A program made the position numbers and the translations under genes. The notes beneath the pieces were generated by a model. The model worked only from the letters and a program-made list of their open reading frames with translations, searched no databases and was not told where the DNA came from. 64,000 bases of DNA from an uncultured Propionibacteriaceae bacterium. Lineage in GTDB: Bacteria; Actinomycetota; Actinomycetes; Propionibacteriales; Propionibacteriaceae. Within the stretch, counting starts at the first letter, position 1. Each line of letters begins with the position of its first letter. Positions 16,672 through 26,242 of this stretch are shown one piece after another. The DNA is taken from positions 22,673 through 86,672 of the forward strand of contig CALCKT010000067.1 of NCBI GenBank assembly GCA_937965785.1. The letters run 5' to 3'.

Positions 16672-17888
16672 AGCGCGAACTCGATTTGTCTCGGCCGGGC
16701 GATCAGCCACAGGCACAGCGCAGCGGCGGTGGCGCAGCAGAGCATCGCGATCGCCATCGGCGCAGCCGAGGTCAGTTCGAACTGACCGATGACGGGCCCC
16801 ACCACGGCGGCGAGGGTCATGTTCAGGGCCCCCATCAAGGAAGCGGCCACCCCCGAGTCCGCGCGATGATTCTGCAGCGCCAGCACCTGGGCCGCGGGAT
16901 TGCACGCCCCGAAGGTCAGGGTGTAGGCAAACATCGCCGGTATCAAGGGGATGTGGCCGCCGCGCATCGCGTCGAGCCCCAGCAACGCCGAGGCGGCGAC
17001 GACCATTCCCGCGGTACCGACAACCAGCACCTTCTGCGGGCCGAAACGTGCAGCCAGGCGGCTTCCCAGCTGCACCCCGATGAAGACCCCCACGGAGCAG
17101 ATGGCGAACACGACACCGAACTCGGTCTCGCGCAGCCCGAAGGTTTCCTGCAGCAGCAGGGACGAGGTGGAGATGTAGGAGAACAAACCGGCGAAGCAGC
17201 AGGAGGCGGTCAGCCAGATGCCGACGAACACCCTGTCGCCCAGCACCCGCCGGTAGGCGGCCCGGAGCGGTGCGAGACCACCCGCGGTGCGTTCACCGGG
17301 CGGGCGGGTCTCCACGATCAGGAACAGGATCAGCACCAGCAGAACGGCACCGTAGCTGGCCAGCGCCCAGAAAACCCCGCGCCAGTTCATGACCGTGACC
17401 ATCCAAGAACCCACCAGAGGAGCAATGATGGGGGCCAGTCCGTTGATGAGCGCCAGCCGGGAGAGCATCACAACCAGCCGCCTCCCCGCGAACAGGTCCC
17501 GGGTCATTGCCATCGACACCACGGCCCCGCCCGCCGCCCCGATCCCCTGGAGAACCCGCATGGTGGTCAGGAAAACGACGTTGGGTGCCACCGCCACGAG
17601 CACCGACGAGGTCACGTGCAGGCTGGCCGCCACGATCAACGGGAGCCGGCGTCCCAGCCGGTCGCTCAGGGGCCCGACCACGAACTGCCCGAGAGCGAAC
17701 CCCAGGGTGGTGGCCGAGAGGGTCACCTGAACCTGGGAATCGGTGATCGCCAGGTCGGCCTTGAGGGTTGGAAAGGTGGGCAGGTACAGGTCTATGGTGA
17801 ACGGGCCGAGCCCGGTCAACAGGCCGAGGGTGACGATGGTCGCCACCCTCCGGCGCACACTGAACCGGTCCCCGAGTGGTTGTGGCAT
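16668..17888 (-). CDS. Bcr/CflA-family MFS drug efflux transporter
   Basis: The 406-residue protein has about twelve membrane helices and the Bcr/CflA signatures: FTIDLYLPTFP in helix 1, GPLSDRLGRRLPL after helix 2 and RVLQGIGAAGGAVVSMAMTRD around helices 4-5. The family extrudes compounds such as bicyclomycin, chloramphenicol or sulfonamides, and sometimes cysteine. The true substrate here is unknown. It is divergent from rarA across 81 bases and is followed in overlap by the EamA exporter. Confidence 0.9.
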   Translation of the reverse strand: MPQPLGDRFSVRRRVATIVTLGLLTGLGPFTIDLYLPTFPTLKADLAITDSQVQVTLSATTLGFALGQFVVGPLSDRLGRRLPLIVAASLHVTSSVLVAVAPNVVFLTTMRVLQGIGAAGGAVVSMAMTRDLFAGRRLVVMLSRLALINGLAPIIAPLVGSWMVTVMNWRGVFWALASYGAVLLVLILFLIVETRPPGERTAGGLAPLRAAYRRVLGDRVFVGIWLTASCCFAGLFSYISTSSLLLQETFGLRETEFGVVFAICSVGVFIGVQLGSRLAARFGPQKVLVVGTAGMVVAASALLGLDAMRGGHIPLIPAMFAYTLTFGACNPAAQVLALQNHRADSGVAASLMGALNMTLAAVVGPVIGQFELTSAAPMAIAMLCCATAAALCLWLIARPRQIEFAL

Positions 17889-17927
17889 TCGAACTCCGCG
17901 GATGCAGGGACGTCAAGAGCAAACAAA

Positions 17928-17933
17928 TGATAC
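17928..17933 (-). promoter_or_regulatory. Possible -10 element of the MFS gene
   Basis: On the minus strand TATCAT lies about 40 bases before the MFS start. No strong -35 hexamer is seen. Together with the rarA element at 17957 it would make the 81-base gap a pair of back-to-back promoters. Confidence 0.3.
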
Positions 17934-17956
17934 GGCAGGAGCCCGGAATCTCCCGC

Positions 17957-17962
17957 TACTGT
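17957..17962 (+). promoter_or_regulatory. -10 element of a near-leaderless rarA promoter
   Basis: TACTGT is followed by seven bases and the rarA GTG at 17970. No Shine-Dalgarno sequence lies between. The arrangement matches the leaderless pattern seen at other genes in the window. Confidence 0.45.
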
Positions 17963-17969
17963 AATTCGT

Positions 17970-19316
17970 GTGAGTCCTGACCTGTTCGGCAACCCCGACC
18001 CCGTGCCCACCGGGGCGGGCGGTTCCTTGGGGAACGCCCGCGGCGAGGGGGCGCCGTTGGCCGTCAGGATGCGTCCCGCGAACCTGGATGAACTCGTCGG
18101 GCAGCAGCACCTGCTCGGCCCGGGTGCGCCACTTCGCCGGTTGGTCGCGGGACAGCCGATGAGTGTCTTCCTGTGGGGGCCACCGGGAGTCGGCAAGACC
18201 ACCTTGGCATCCATCGTCTCCAGGGCATCCGGGGCCCGGTTCGTCGAACTCTCGGCGGTGACCGCGGGGGTCAGGGAACTGCGCGCCGAACTCGATGCGG
18301 CCAGGCGGGAGCTGGAACGGGGTATCTCGACCGTACTGTTCATCGACGAGGTGCACCGCTTCTCCAAGACCCAGCAGGACGCGCTGCTGCCCGCGGTGGA
18401 GAACCGGATCGTCACCCTGATCGCGGCGACCACGGAGAACCCCAGCTTTTCCGTGATCTCCCCTCTGCTGTCGCGTTCGCTGCTGCTGCGACTCAAACCC
18501 CTGACCGACACCGACATCGCGGCCCTGGTCTCCCGCGCGCTGGTCGACGAACGGGGCCTGGCGGGCGCCATCTCCCTGGCCGATGCGGCCCGGGACGACC
18601 TGGTGCGCCTGGCAGGCGGGGACGCCCGCCGCGCGTTGACCTACCTGGAGGAGGCGGCGGCCTCCGCTGAGGCGCTCGGGCTGGGGGAGATCACCCCCGA
18701 GGTGCTCGCCCACGCCGTGGACCGGGCCGCCGTGCGCTACGACCGGGACGGCGACCAGCACTACGACGTGATCTCCGCCTTCATCAAATCCGTGCGCGGC
18801 TCCGACGTGGATGCGGCCCTGCACTACCTGGCGCGGATGCTGGAGGCGGGGGAGGACCCGCGATTCATCGCGCGCCGTCTGATGATCTCGGCCAGCGAGG
18901 ACATCGGCATGGCCGCCTCCGGGGTGCTGGGCACCTGCGTCGCGGCGGCCCAGGCGGTGCAGCTGCTGGGGATGCCGGAGGCCCGCATCACCCTCGCCCA
19001 CGCCACCGTGGCCGCAGCCACCGCCCCGAAGTCCAACGCCGCCTACATGGCTCTGGAGAAAGCCGTCGCCGATGTGCGCGCGGGCAGGGGAGGGGCGGTT
19101 CCGGCTCACCTCAGGGATGCCCACTACGCCGGGGCCAAGGCCCTCGGGCACGGTGAGGGGTACGTCTATCCCCACGACCTGCCCTCCGGGGTGGCGGCCC
19201 AGCAGTACCTTCCCGACGACCTCGCGGGGGCCAGCTACTACCAGCCGACCGGCCACGGGGCGGAGGCGGCCATCTCCGAGCGCATGGCGGCGGTTCGAAA
19301 GTTGCTGGGCCGTTGA
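17970..19316 (+). CDS. rarA: Replication-associated recombination ATPase RarA
   Basis: RarA (MgsA) is an AAA+ clamp-loader relative that acts at stalled replication forks. The 448-residue protein has an N-terminal segment MRPANLDELVGQQHLLGPG, Walker A GPPGVGKTT, Walker B FIDEVHRF and sensor 1 AATTENPSF. The C-terminal oligomerisation part is typical of the family (SAFIKSVRGSDVDAALHYLARML and PKSNAAYMAL). It leads a run of co-directional genes through aroB. Confidence 0.94.
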   Translation: MSPDLFGNPDPVPTGAGGSLGNARGEGAPLAVRMRPANLDELVGQQHLLGPGAPLRRLVAGQPMSVFLWGPPGVGKTTLASIVSRASGARFVELSAVTAGVRELRAELDAARRELERGISTVLFIDEVHRFSKTQQDALLPAVENRIVTLIAATTENPSFSVISPLLSRSLLLRLKPLTDTDIAALVSRALVDERGLAGAISLADAARDDLVRLAGGDARRALTYLEEAAASAEALGLGEITPEVLAHAVDRAAVRYDRDGDQHYDVISAFIKSVRGSDVDAALHYLARMLEAGEDPRFIARRLMISASEDIGMAASGVLGTCVAAAQAVQLLGMPEARITLAHATVAAATAPKSNAAYMALEKAVADVRAGRGGAVPAHLRDAHYAGAKALGHGEGYVYPHDLPSGVAAQQYLPDDLAGASYYQPTGHGAEAAISERMAAVRKLLGR

Positions 19317-19371
19317 GGACACGGGTCGGCTAGAGTTACGGCGATACTTCGATTCAAGGAGGCGACCTCAA

Positions 19372-19743
19372 ATGTCCGTCGGTGAGCTGGCAGGTTTGCT
19401 CGCAGCCATTGCTCTCTGCGTCCTCGTGGCCCTGGCGGCCGTCCCTCTGATCAAGGCCGGCCGAGCTCTCGACGAGGTCCGCATCGCGGTGCGTGACCTC
19501 GGACACAATTCAGTTCCCGTCCTGATGGAGCTGAAGAGCACCGTCGAGAGCACCAATGCCGAACTGGAGAAACTTTCCCTGGTCACCGACGACGTGGCCC
19601 GCGTCTCCGGACACGCCACCGTGGTCAGCGAACACGCCGCCAACCTGTCGCAGTTGTTCGCGGCCACCCTGGGCGGCCCTCTGGTTCGCGGCGCGGCGAT
19701 CGTCCACGGTCTGCGGACCGCTTTGAAGGGACGCAAGAAGTGA
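19372..19743 (+). CDS. DUF948 membrane-anchored protein
   Basis: The 123-residue protein has one N-terminal membrane helix (about residues 5-27) followed by a helical, probably coiled-coil, region, as in DUF948 proteins, which resemble methyl-accepting chemotaxis coils. Its function is not known. The start is ATG 19372 behind AAGGAGG; the longer open frame upstream is rarA shadow. Its stop overlaps the next gene in a GTGA. It is conserved in actinobacteria just before alaS. Confidence 0.88.
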   Translation: MSVGELAGLLAAIALCVLVALAAVPLIKAGRALDEVRIAVRDLGHNSVPVLMELKSTVESTNAELEKLSLVTDDVARVSGHATVVSEHAANLSQLFAATLGGPLVRGAAIVHGLRTALKGRKK

Positions 19744-19970
19744 GGCGCCTGTTCTGGGTCCTGGTCGGCGCCGCCGTGGCCGTGGTGCTGGTGCTCCGCG
19801 GCCGCAAATGGCTGCACCAGTTCACCCCGAAGGGGGTGGCCGAACGCGTGGAGGCCTCCGGGCAGCAGGCCGTGAACAAATTCAGCGAGTTCCGCGCCAC
19901 CTTCACCACCGCGATGCGGGAGAAGGAAGCCGAGCTCCGCGAGGAACTCGACATGCCCCGGAAGGCCTGA
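19740..19970 (+). CDS. DUF6167-type small membrane protein
   Basis: This 76-residue product has one N-terminal membrane helix (about residues 5-19) followed by a short basic stretch and an acidic helical tail rich in Glu and Arg. It fits the small actinobacterial family found between the DUF948 gene and alaS. No function is known. It starts at GTG 19740 in overlap with the DUF948 stop. The two small proteins may act together at the membrane, but that is only a guess from their coupling. Confidence 0.8.
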   Translation: MRRLFWVLVGAAVAVVLVLRGRKWLHQFTPKGVAERVEASGQQAVNKFSEFRATFTTAMREKEAELREELDMPRKA

Positions 19971-19999
19971 AAACCATCAACTCCAAGGAAAACCCACCA

Positions 20000-22654
20000 A
20001 TGAAAACCTCCGAGATCCGGAGCCGGTTCATCGACTTCTTCGCGCGCCACGACCACACCATCGTGCCGAGCGCATCGCTTCTCTACAACGACCCCACCCT
20101 GTTGTTCGTCAACGCCGGGATGGTGCCCTTCAAACCCTATTTCATGGGGGAGGAACCCACCCCTTACCGCCGCGCGGTCTCGGTTCAGAAGTGTGTGCGC
20201 ACCCTGGACATAGACGATGTGGGCAGGACCACCCGGCACGGCACGTTCTTCCAGATGATGGGGAACTTCGCATTCGGCGACTACTTCAAGGAAGGCGCCA
20301 TCAACTACGCCTGGGAACTGATCACCACCGAGATCCACAACGGTGGTCTCGGTTTTCGGCCCGACCAGGTGTGGGTGACCGCACTGCACGGCGACGAGGA
20401 GACCATAGCCCTGTGGCAGAAGGCCGGGATCCCGCGCGACCGCATCCAGGAGCGTGGTTGCAAGGACAACTACTGGCACATGGGGGTGCCCGGCCCGGGT
20501 GGTCCCTGCTCCGAGATCTACATAGACCGCGGACCCGAGTTCGGTCCCGACGGCGGGCCGGAGGCCGACGAGGACCGTTTCCTGGAGATCTGGAACCTGG
20601 TCTTCCAGCAGGAGGAGATCACCAACGTCACCGCCAAGGACAAATTCGACGTGGTCAAACCCCTGGCCACGCAGAACATTGACACCGGCAGCGGCCTGGA
20701 ACGCATCGCCTACCTGCTCCAGGGCGTGGCGAACATGTACGAGACGGACGAGGTCTACCCGGTCATCGCGAAGGTGGCGGAACTCTCGGGACGCAGATAC
20801 GGGGCCGACCCGGATGACGACGTGCGGTTCCGGGTGGTGGCCGACCACATACGTTCCTCGCTGATGCTGATGACCGATGGCGTCACCCCCGGCAACGAGG
20901 CCCGCGGCTATGTCCTGCGGCGCCTGCTCCGCCGCTCCATCCGAGCCATGCGGCTGCTGGGAGTTGACGCCCCGGTTCTCGGTGAGCTGCTGCCCGTCAG
21001 CCGGGACGTGATGAGCGTCTCCTACCCGGAGATCAACGACTCCTGGGCGAGGATCGCCGAGATCAGCGAACACGAGGAGACCTCGTTCCGGCGCACGCTG
21101 TCCGCCGGAACGCAGATCTTCGATCTCGCGGTGGGACGCGCCAGGCAGACCGGGGCGAAGGAACTGCCCGGCGACGAGGCGTTCCAGCTGCACGACACCT
21201 ACGGTTTCCCGATCGACCTGACCCTCGAGATGGCCGCCGAGGCGGGGCTCGGGGTGGATCGTGCCCGGTTCACCGAACTGATGCGCCAGCAGAAGGAACG
21301 GGCCCGCGCCGACGCGAAGGCCAAGAAGGGCGGGGCCACCAGCCTCGAGGCCTACAAGGAGATTCGAGAGGGCCACGAAACCCCCTTCGTCGGATACCGG
21401 GAACTCGAACACGAGACGAAGGTGATCGGCATCGTCTCCGACGGCCGGGTGGTCACCTCCGCCGGCGACGGGCAGGTCGTCGAACTGGTGCTGGCCGAAA
21501 CCCCCTTCTACGCCGAATCCGGTGGTCAGGACTCCGATGCGGGACGGATCACCGGCGACGGCTGGTCCGCCGAGGTGCTCGACGTCCAGCGTCCGGTTCC
21601 GGGCCTGGTCGTGCACCGGGTGCAGCTGCTAGGCGAGCTCGGCGAGGGGGCGGTGGCGCACGCCGCCGTGGACCCTGCGGCCAGGCACGCCGCATCGCAG
21701 GCCCACACCGCCACCCACATCGTTCACGCCGCGCTGCGGGAGCTGGTGGGCCAGACCGCCACCCAGGCCGGTTCCTACAACAAACCGGGCTACCTGCGTT
21801 TCGACTACTCGGCGACCCACGGCATGAGCGAGGCCCTGAGACTGGAGGTCGAGCAACGCGCCAACCAGGCGATCCGGGATTCCTTCGACGTGACCGCCAG
21901 CCAGATGAAACTGGAGGACGCCAGGGCCATGGGGGCAGTGGCCATGTTCGGCGAGAAATACCCGTCGATCGTGCGCGTGGTGGAGCTCGCGGGCCCTTGG
22001 TCCAGGGAACTGTGCGGCGGCACCCACGTCGCCAACACCGCCCAGATCGGGGTGCTGAACCTGCTCAGCGAATCCTCCATCGGATCCGGGGTGCGCCGCG
22101 TGGAGGCCCTCGTCGCTCAGGACGCGTTCGAACGTTTCGCCGCCGAACGGGCCCTCGTCGCCACCCTCACCGACAGCCTCCGAGTGCAGCCGGAGCAGCT
22201 CGCGGAACGGGTGGAGAAACTGCTCGGCCAGTTGAAGTCGGCGGAGAAACAGATCGCCGCGCTCCAGGCGGAGAAGCTGCTGGCCCGCTCCGGCGAACTC
22301 GCCGCAGCGGCGCGCCCGGTCGGCAACGTCAGGCTGGTGGCCGAGTCCCTGCCCGGCATCGCCGGCGGCGACCTGCGTACCCTCGCCCTCGACATCCGGG
22401 AACGGCTGGGAACGGAACCCGCGGTCGTGGCGCTGTTCGGCGGCGGGGACGGGAAGGCGGCCGGTGTGGTGGCCACCAACGCGGCGGCCCGCGAACTGGG
22501 CATCCGTGCCGGCCAGCTGATCTCCGCGGCCTGCCGCGCCATGGGCGGCAAGGGGGGCGGCAAGGACGATCTCGCCCAGGGCGGTGGTTCCGATCCGGCG
22601 GCGGCCCCGCAGGCGATCTCCGCAGTCGAGGCGATGTTGACTGATCGTGGCTGA
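20000..22654 (+). CDS. alaS: Alanyl-tRNA synthetase
   Basis: The enzyme charges tRNA-Ala and edits mischarged Ser and Gly. The 884-residue protein has the class II core (RFIDFFARHDHTIVPSASL, FFQMMGNFAFGDYFK), then the editing domain with zinc ligands in HTATHIVHAAL and CGGTHVANTAQIG. A C-terminal DHHA1/C-Ala domain follows (GGGDGKAAGVVATN). The start is ATG 20000 with AAGGAA nine bases upstream; the open frame extends further back as shadow. It overlaps ruvX by eight bases. Confidence 0.97.
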   Translation: MKTSEIRSRFIDFFARHDHTIVPSASLLYNDPTLLFVNAGMVPFKPYFMGEEPTPYRRAVSVQKCVRTLDIDDVGRTTRHGTFFQMMGNFAFGDYFKEGAINYAWELITTEIHNGGLGFRPDQVWVTALHGDEETIALWQKAGIPRDRIQERGCKDNYWHMGVPGPGGPCSEIYIDRGPEFGPDGGPEADEDRFLEIWNLVFQQEEITNVTAKDKFDVVKPLATQNIDTGSGLERIAYLLQGVANMYETDEVYPVIAKVAELSGRRYGADPDDDVRFRVVADHIRSSLMLMTDGVTPGNEARGYVLRRLLRRSIRAMRLLGVDAPVLGELLPVSRDVMSVSYPEINDSWARIAEISEHEETSFRRTLSAGTQIFDLAVGRARQTGAKELPGDEAFQLHDTYGFPIDLTLEMAAEAGLGVDRARFTELMRQQKERARADAKAKKGGATSLEAYKEIREGHETPFVGYRELEHETKVIGIVSDGRVVTSAGDGQVVELVLAETPFYAESGGQDSDAGRITGDGWSAEVLDVQRPVPGLVVHRVQLLGELGEGAVAHAAVDPAARHAASQAHTATHIVHAALRELVGQTATQAGSYNKPGYLRFDYSATHGMSEALRLEVEQRANQAIRDSFDVTASQMKLEDARAMGAVAMFGEKYPSIVRVVELAGPWSRELCGGTHVANTAQIGVLNLLSESSIGSGVRRVEALVAQDAFERFAAERALVATLTDSLRVQPEQLAERVEKLLGQLKSAEKQIAALQAEKLLARSGELAAAARPVGNVRLVAESLPGIAGGDLRTLALDIRERLGTEPAVVALFGGGDGKAAGVVATNAAARELGIRAGQLISAACRAMGGKGGGKDDLAQGGGSDPAAAPQAISAVEAMLTDRG

Positions 22655-23108
22655 GCTGGGACGCCTCGGGATCGACTGGGGCAAGGCGAGGATAGGCGTC
22701 GCGGCCAGCAATCCGCGCACCTCGTTCGCCTACCCCGTCGAAACGGTTCGCGCGAACGGTTCGGAAATGAAACGGCTCAGGGAACTGATCGAGGAGTACG
22801 AACCCGAGGTGGTCTACGTCGGGTTGCCCCTGACCTTGTCGGGGGAGCGTTCCTTCGCGGCATTGTTCGTGGTCGAGAGGGCTTCCCTGCTCGCAGCGGC
22901 GGTACCGGGAGTTCCGATCAGGCTGGTCGACGAGCGGATGAGCACGGCAGGGGCGTCACGTAATCTTGGGGGAGCGGGCCGCAACTCCCGGCAGCAACGG
23001 CGGATCATAGATCAGGCCGCTGCCGTGGAGATCCTGCAGCGCGCACTGGACCTGGAAACGGCCTCCGGTCGGCTGGCCGGGGAACCACTGGAACAGGAGG
23101 ATCTGTGA
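22647..23108 (+). CDS. ruvX: Holliday junction resolvase-like protein RuvX (YqgF)
   Basis: This 153-residue protein has the RNase H-like fold of YqgF: LGIDWGKARIGVAA carries the first catalytic Asp, VVYVGLPLTLSG the middle strand, and LVDERMSTAGASRNL the later acidic site. In E. coli the homologue takes part in 16S rRNA 5'-end processing; resolvase activity has been reported in some relatives. It starts at GTG 22647 inside the end of alaS and overlaps mltG in a GTGA. Confidence 0.94.
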   Translation: MAELGRLGIDWGKARIGVAASNPRTSFAYPVETVRANGSEMKRLRELIEEYEPEVVYVGLPLTLSGERSFAALFVVERASLLAAAVPGVPIRLVDERMSTAGASRNLGGAGRNSRQQRRIIDQAAAVEILQRALDLETASGRLAGEPLEQEDL

Positions 23109-24229
23109 GTCCCACTTTCGTCGACAACGACGGTCAACCGGACTGGCGCAAAATCGGGTATCACGCCCGCAGCGCGTTCGCGGTTCTGCTGTCGGCCGTG
23201 GTGTTGTTCGGAGGCGGCTGGTTCGTCGTCCACAAGGCCCACGAGGCCTGGGTCTCCTGGCGGACCGAGAGCGACTACATCGGTGATGGCAAGGACGAGG
23301 TGGTCGTGGTGATCCCGAAGGACGCCACCGTCACGCAGATCGGCGACGTGCTCGTGGAAAGCGGCGTCATCAAATCCACCCGCACCTTCCGCTCGGTGGT
23401 CGGGCGCCAGACGGGATCGGACTCCAAGCTCCAGGCGGGGCGTTTCCGGCTGCGCAGCGAGATTCCGGCCGAAACCGCTCTGAAGATGCTGCTTGACCCG
23501 GCCAACAGGGTGGCCCTGAAGGTGACTCTCCCCGAGGGACGGGTCCAGGCGCAGCAGTGGGAGATCCTGGCCAAGGAACTGGGGCTCACCGAGGAGCAGC
23601 TGACCGAGGCGTCGAAGTCCAGCGAACTGAAGCTGCCCGACTGGGCAGGTGGTGACGGAAAACTGGAGGGATTCCTCTTCCCGGAAACCTACGAGGTGGC
23701 CGAGCCGGTGACCGCGCTCGGAGTCCTGAAACAGCAGGTGGAGCAGTTCAGCAAGGTGACGGGCGCCATCAGTCTGGAGGCCCGCGCCAAGGACATCGGC
23801 AGAAGCCCGTACGAGGTCCTGATCGTCGCATCCATCGTGGAGAAGGAGGCGGCACGCGCGGAGGACAGACCCAGGATTGCGCAGGTGGCCTACAACCGGT
23901 TGGCGAAGAACATGCCCCTGCAGTTCGACTCCACGGTGCACTACGCGATCGGGGAGTTCAACCGCGTCACGACGACCCCGGAGAACCGGGCCACGGATTC
24001 GCCCTACAACACCTACAAGGTCAAGGGCCTGCCCCCAACACCGATATCGAACCCGGGACAGGCCGCCATCGAGTCCGCCCTGGCGCCGAGCGGCGAGGAA
24101 TCCCTGTTCTTCACCACCGTCGACCTGGACACCGGCGAGACCAGGTACTCGAATGACGAGGCAGGTCACGCGGAGAACGTGAAACTGTTCCAGCAGTGGT
24201 GCCAGTCACATCAGGGGCGTTGCGTCTGA
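23105..24229 (+). CDS. mltG: Endolytic murein transglycosylase MltG
   Basis: MltG cuts growing glycan strands at the membrane and so sets their length. The 374-residue protein has a short cytoplasmic N-terminus, one membrane helix at about residues 23-40, a LysM-like subdomain and the YceG catalytic region. The catalytic Glu is E246 in VASIVEKEAARAEDRP, followed by QVAYNRL and the substrate segment PYNTYKVKGLPPTPI. Its stop overlaps the aroE ATG by one base. Confidence 0.94.
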   Translation: MSPTFVDNDGQPDWRKIGYHARSAFAVLLSAVVLFGGGWFVVHKAHEAWVSWRTESDYIGDGKDEVVVVIPKDATVTQIGDVLVESGVIKSTRTFRSVVGRQTGSDSKLQAGRFRLRSEIPAETALKMLLDPANRVALKVTLPEGRVQAQQWEILAKELGLTEEQLTEASKSSELKLPDWAGGDGKLEGFLFPETYEVAEPVTALGVLKQQVEQFSKVTGAISLEARAKDIGRSPYEVLIVASIVEKEAARAEDRPRIAQVAYNRLAKNMPLQFDSTVHYAIGEFNRVTTTPENRATDSPYNTYKVKGLPPTPISNPGQAAIESALAPSGEESLFFTTVDLDTGETRYSNDEAGHAENVKLFQQWCQSHQGRCV

Positions 24230-25032
24230 TGCGCTGTGCCGTCATCGGGGATCCGGTTGAGCATTCGTTGTCCCCGGCGATCCATCGCGCGGGCTACCGG
24301 ACCAATGGCCTCGACTGGAGCTATGAGGCGATTCGGGTCGCTCCCGGAACGCTGCCGGAGTTCGTCGCATCCCTGACGGATCCCGGATGGGTCGGGCTGA
24401 GCGTCACGGCACCCCACAAGAAGGACCTGCTCGGGCTGGGCGAACCGGACTCGATCTCCCTCATGGTCCAAGGGGGCAACACGATTCTCCTGGGCGACGA
24501 ACCCCGTGTGTACAACACCGACGTGCCGGGGTTCATCAAGGCTTGGCGGAATCGTGGTCTGGAGGGCATTTCCACGGCGGTCATCGTCGGCAACGGCGCC
24601 ACCGCGCGTTCCCTGCTGGTCGCGTTGTCGGGTCTGTCGGTTCGGGAAGTCACGGTGCTGGCCCGTGTGCCATCCCGGGCCGCGGCGCTGTGTGAGCTGG
24701 GAATCGCCCTCGGGATCGACATCACCGCGCAGCCGATGGACGCCTCGTTCCGCGACGTCGATCTGCTGGCCAGCACCGTTCCGACCTCCGCGACAAAGAA
24801 GTGGGCCGGTGTCTGGGCCGAACGGGCCGAGGTGCTGTTCGACGCCGTCTACGATCCCTGGCCCACACCCCTGGCCAGTGCTGCCGACCCCGATCAGCCG
24901 GTGATCACGGGGCTGGAGCTGCTTGCCGGGCAGGCCGTGGACCAGTTCCGGCTCCTGACGGGATGCGAGCTGGGCTTCCAGGAAGCTCTGTCCGCCGCCA
25001 CGGCCGAACTCGAAGCCCGTCGGCGCAGCTGA
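24229..25032 (+). CDS. aroE: Shikimate dehydrogenase
   Basis: AroE reduces 3-dehydroshikimate to shikimate with NADPH in aromatic amino acid synthesis. The 267-residue protein has the substrate motif GDPVEHSLSPAIH, the catalytic region SVTAPHKKDL with its Lys, and a cofactor motif VGNGATARSLLVAL that is a degenerate GxGGxxR form (GNGATA). The start is ATG 24229, overlapping mltG. It opens the aro run aroE-aroC-aroK-aroB. Confidence 0.92.
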   Translation: MRCAVIGDPVEHSLSPAIHRAGYRTNGLDWSYEAIRVAPGTLPEFVASLTDPGWVGLSVTAPHKKDLLGLGEPDSISLMVQGGNTILLGDEPRVYNTDVPGFIKAWRNRGLEGISTAVIVGNGATARSLLVALSGLSVREVTVLARVPSRAAALCELGIALGIDITAQPMDASFRDVDLLASTVPTSATKKWAGVWAERAEVLFDAVYDPWPTPLASAADPDQPVITGLELLAGQAVDQFRLLTGCELGFQEALSAATAELEARRRS

Positions 25033-25045
25033 CACAATTGCCCCC

Positions 25046-26242
25046 ATGCTGCGTTACCTCACGGCCGGGGAATCACACGGCCAGGCCCTGATAGCGACGA
25101 TGGAGGGCATCCCGGCCCATGTTCGCGTGGGAGAACCCGAGATCTCAGCCGCCCTGGCCAGGAGGCGGCTCGGGGCCGGGCGCGGGGCACGCATGAAATT
25201 CGAGGCGGACGCGGTGACCCTGCTGGGCGGATTCCGGCACGGTGAAACCCTCGGCTCACCGGTCGCCGTCATGATCGGGAACACGGAATGGCCCAAGTGG
25301 GAGACCGTCATGGCGCCCGGTGAGGTGGATGCCGAACGGCTCGCCATCCAGGCCCGAAACACCCCTCTCACCCGACCCAGACCCGGCCACGCCGACCTGG
25401 CCGGGATGCAGAAATACGTCTTCCCCGAGGCACGGCCCATCCTGGAACGCGCCTCGGCCCGTGAAACCGCGGCGCGGGTGGCGCTTGGCGCGGTGGCCGC
25501 GGCCTTCCTCGACCAGGCGCTGGAGGTCAGCATCGTCAGCCATGTCGTCGAACTCGGCGGGGTTCGCGCGAGACGCACCGATCTGCCCGGGGCCGCGGAC
25601 CTCGCGGCCATCGACGCCGACCCCACCCGCTGCTTCGACACGGATGCGGCGGTGGCCATGGCTGCGGAGGTGGAGGAGTGCCGCAAGGCGGGAGACACCC
25701 TCGGCGGGGTGGTCGAGGTGGTCGTGTGGGGTCTGCCCCCCGGTCTCGGTTCCCACATCCAGGGGGATCGCCGCCTCGATTCCCGGCTCGCCGGGGCCCT
25801 GATGGGCATCCAGGCCATCAAGGGGGTGGAGTTCGGTGACGGTTTCGAGCTGGCCAGGCGCCGCGGCTCGGCAGCACACGACGAGATCCTCCCCACCGGC
25901 GAAGGAATCGCACGAGCCACCCACAACGCAGGAGGTGTGGAGGGCGGCATGTCCACCGGCGAGGTGCTCCGGGTGCGTGCCGCGATGAAACCGATAGCCA
26001 CCGTCCCCCGGGCGCTGCGCACCGTGGACGTCTCGACGGGGCAACCCGCGGTGGCCCATCACCAGCGCTCCGACGTGTGTGCGGTACCGGCGGCCGGGGT
26101 GGTGGCCGAGGCCGTCACCGCACTGGTGCTGGCGGAACTGGCCCTCGAGAAGTTCGGCGGCGACTCCGTCGCGGAGACCCGCCGCAACCGGGATGCCTAC
26201 CTCGCCGATGTCGCTGCCCGCGGCCTGGGGGTGCGGCGGTGA
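25046..26242 (+). CDS. aroC: Chorismate synthase
   Basis: AroC makes chorismate from EPSP using reduced FMN. The 398-residue protein has signatures LTAGESHGQALIA at the N-terminus, RPGHADLAGMQKY in the middle and RASARETAARVALGAVA. The start ATG 25046 lies 13 bases after aroE; a CACAAT ends seven bases before it and could be a weak -10. The stop overlaps aroK in a GTGA. Confidence 0.97.
   Translation: MLRYLTAGESHGQALIATMEGIPAHVRVGEPEISAALARRRLGAGRGARMKFEADAVTLLGGFRHGETLGSPVAVMIGNTEWPKWETVMAPGEVDAERLAIQARNTPLTRPRPGHADLAGMQKYVFPEARPILERASARETAARVALGAVAAAFLDQALEVSIVSHVVELGGVRARRTDLPGAADLAAIDADPTRCFDTDAAVAMAAEVEECRKAGDTLGGVVEVVVWGLPPGLGSHIQGDRRLDSRLAGALMGIQAIKGVEFGDGFELARRRGSAAHDEILPTGEGIARATHNAGGVEGGMSTGEVLRVRAAMKPIATVPRALRTVDVSTGQPAVAHHQRSDVCAVPAAGVVAEAVTALVLAELALEKFGGDSVAETRRNRDAYLADVAARGLGVRR

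Noticed and set aside
15601..16785. A plus-strand open frame across the EamA region
   Set aside because: It lies opposite a convincing multi-helix transporter. The first part (15601-15800) has no start signal or known domain.
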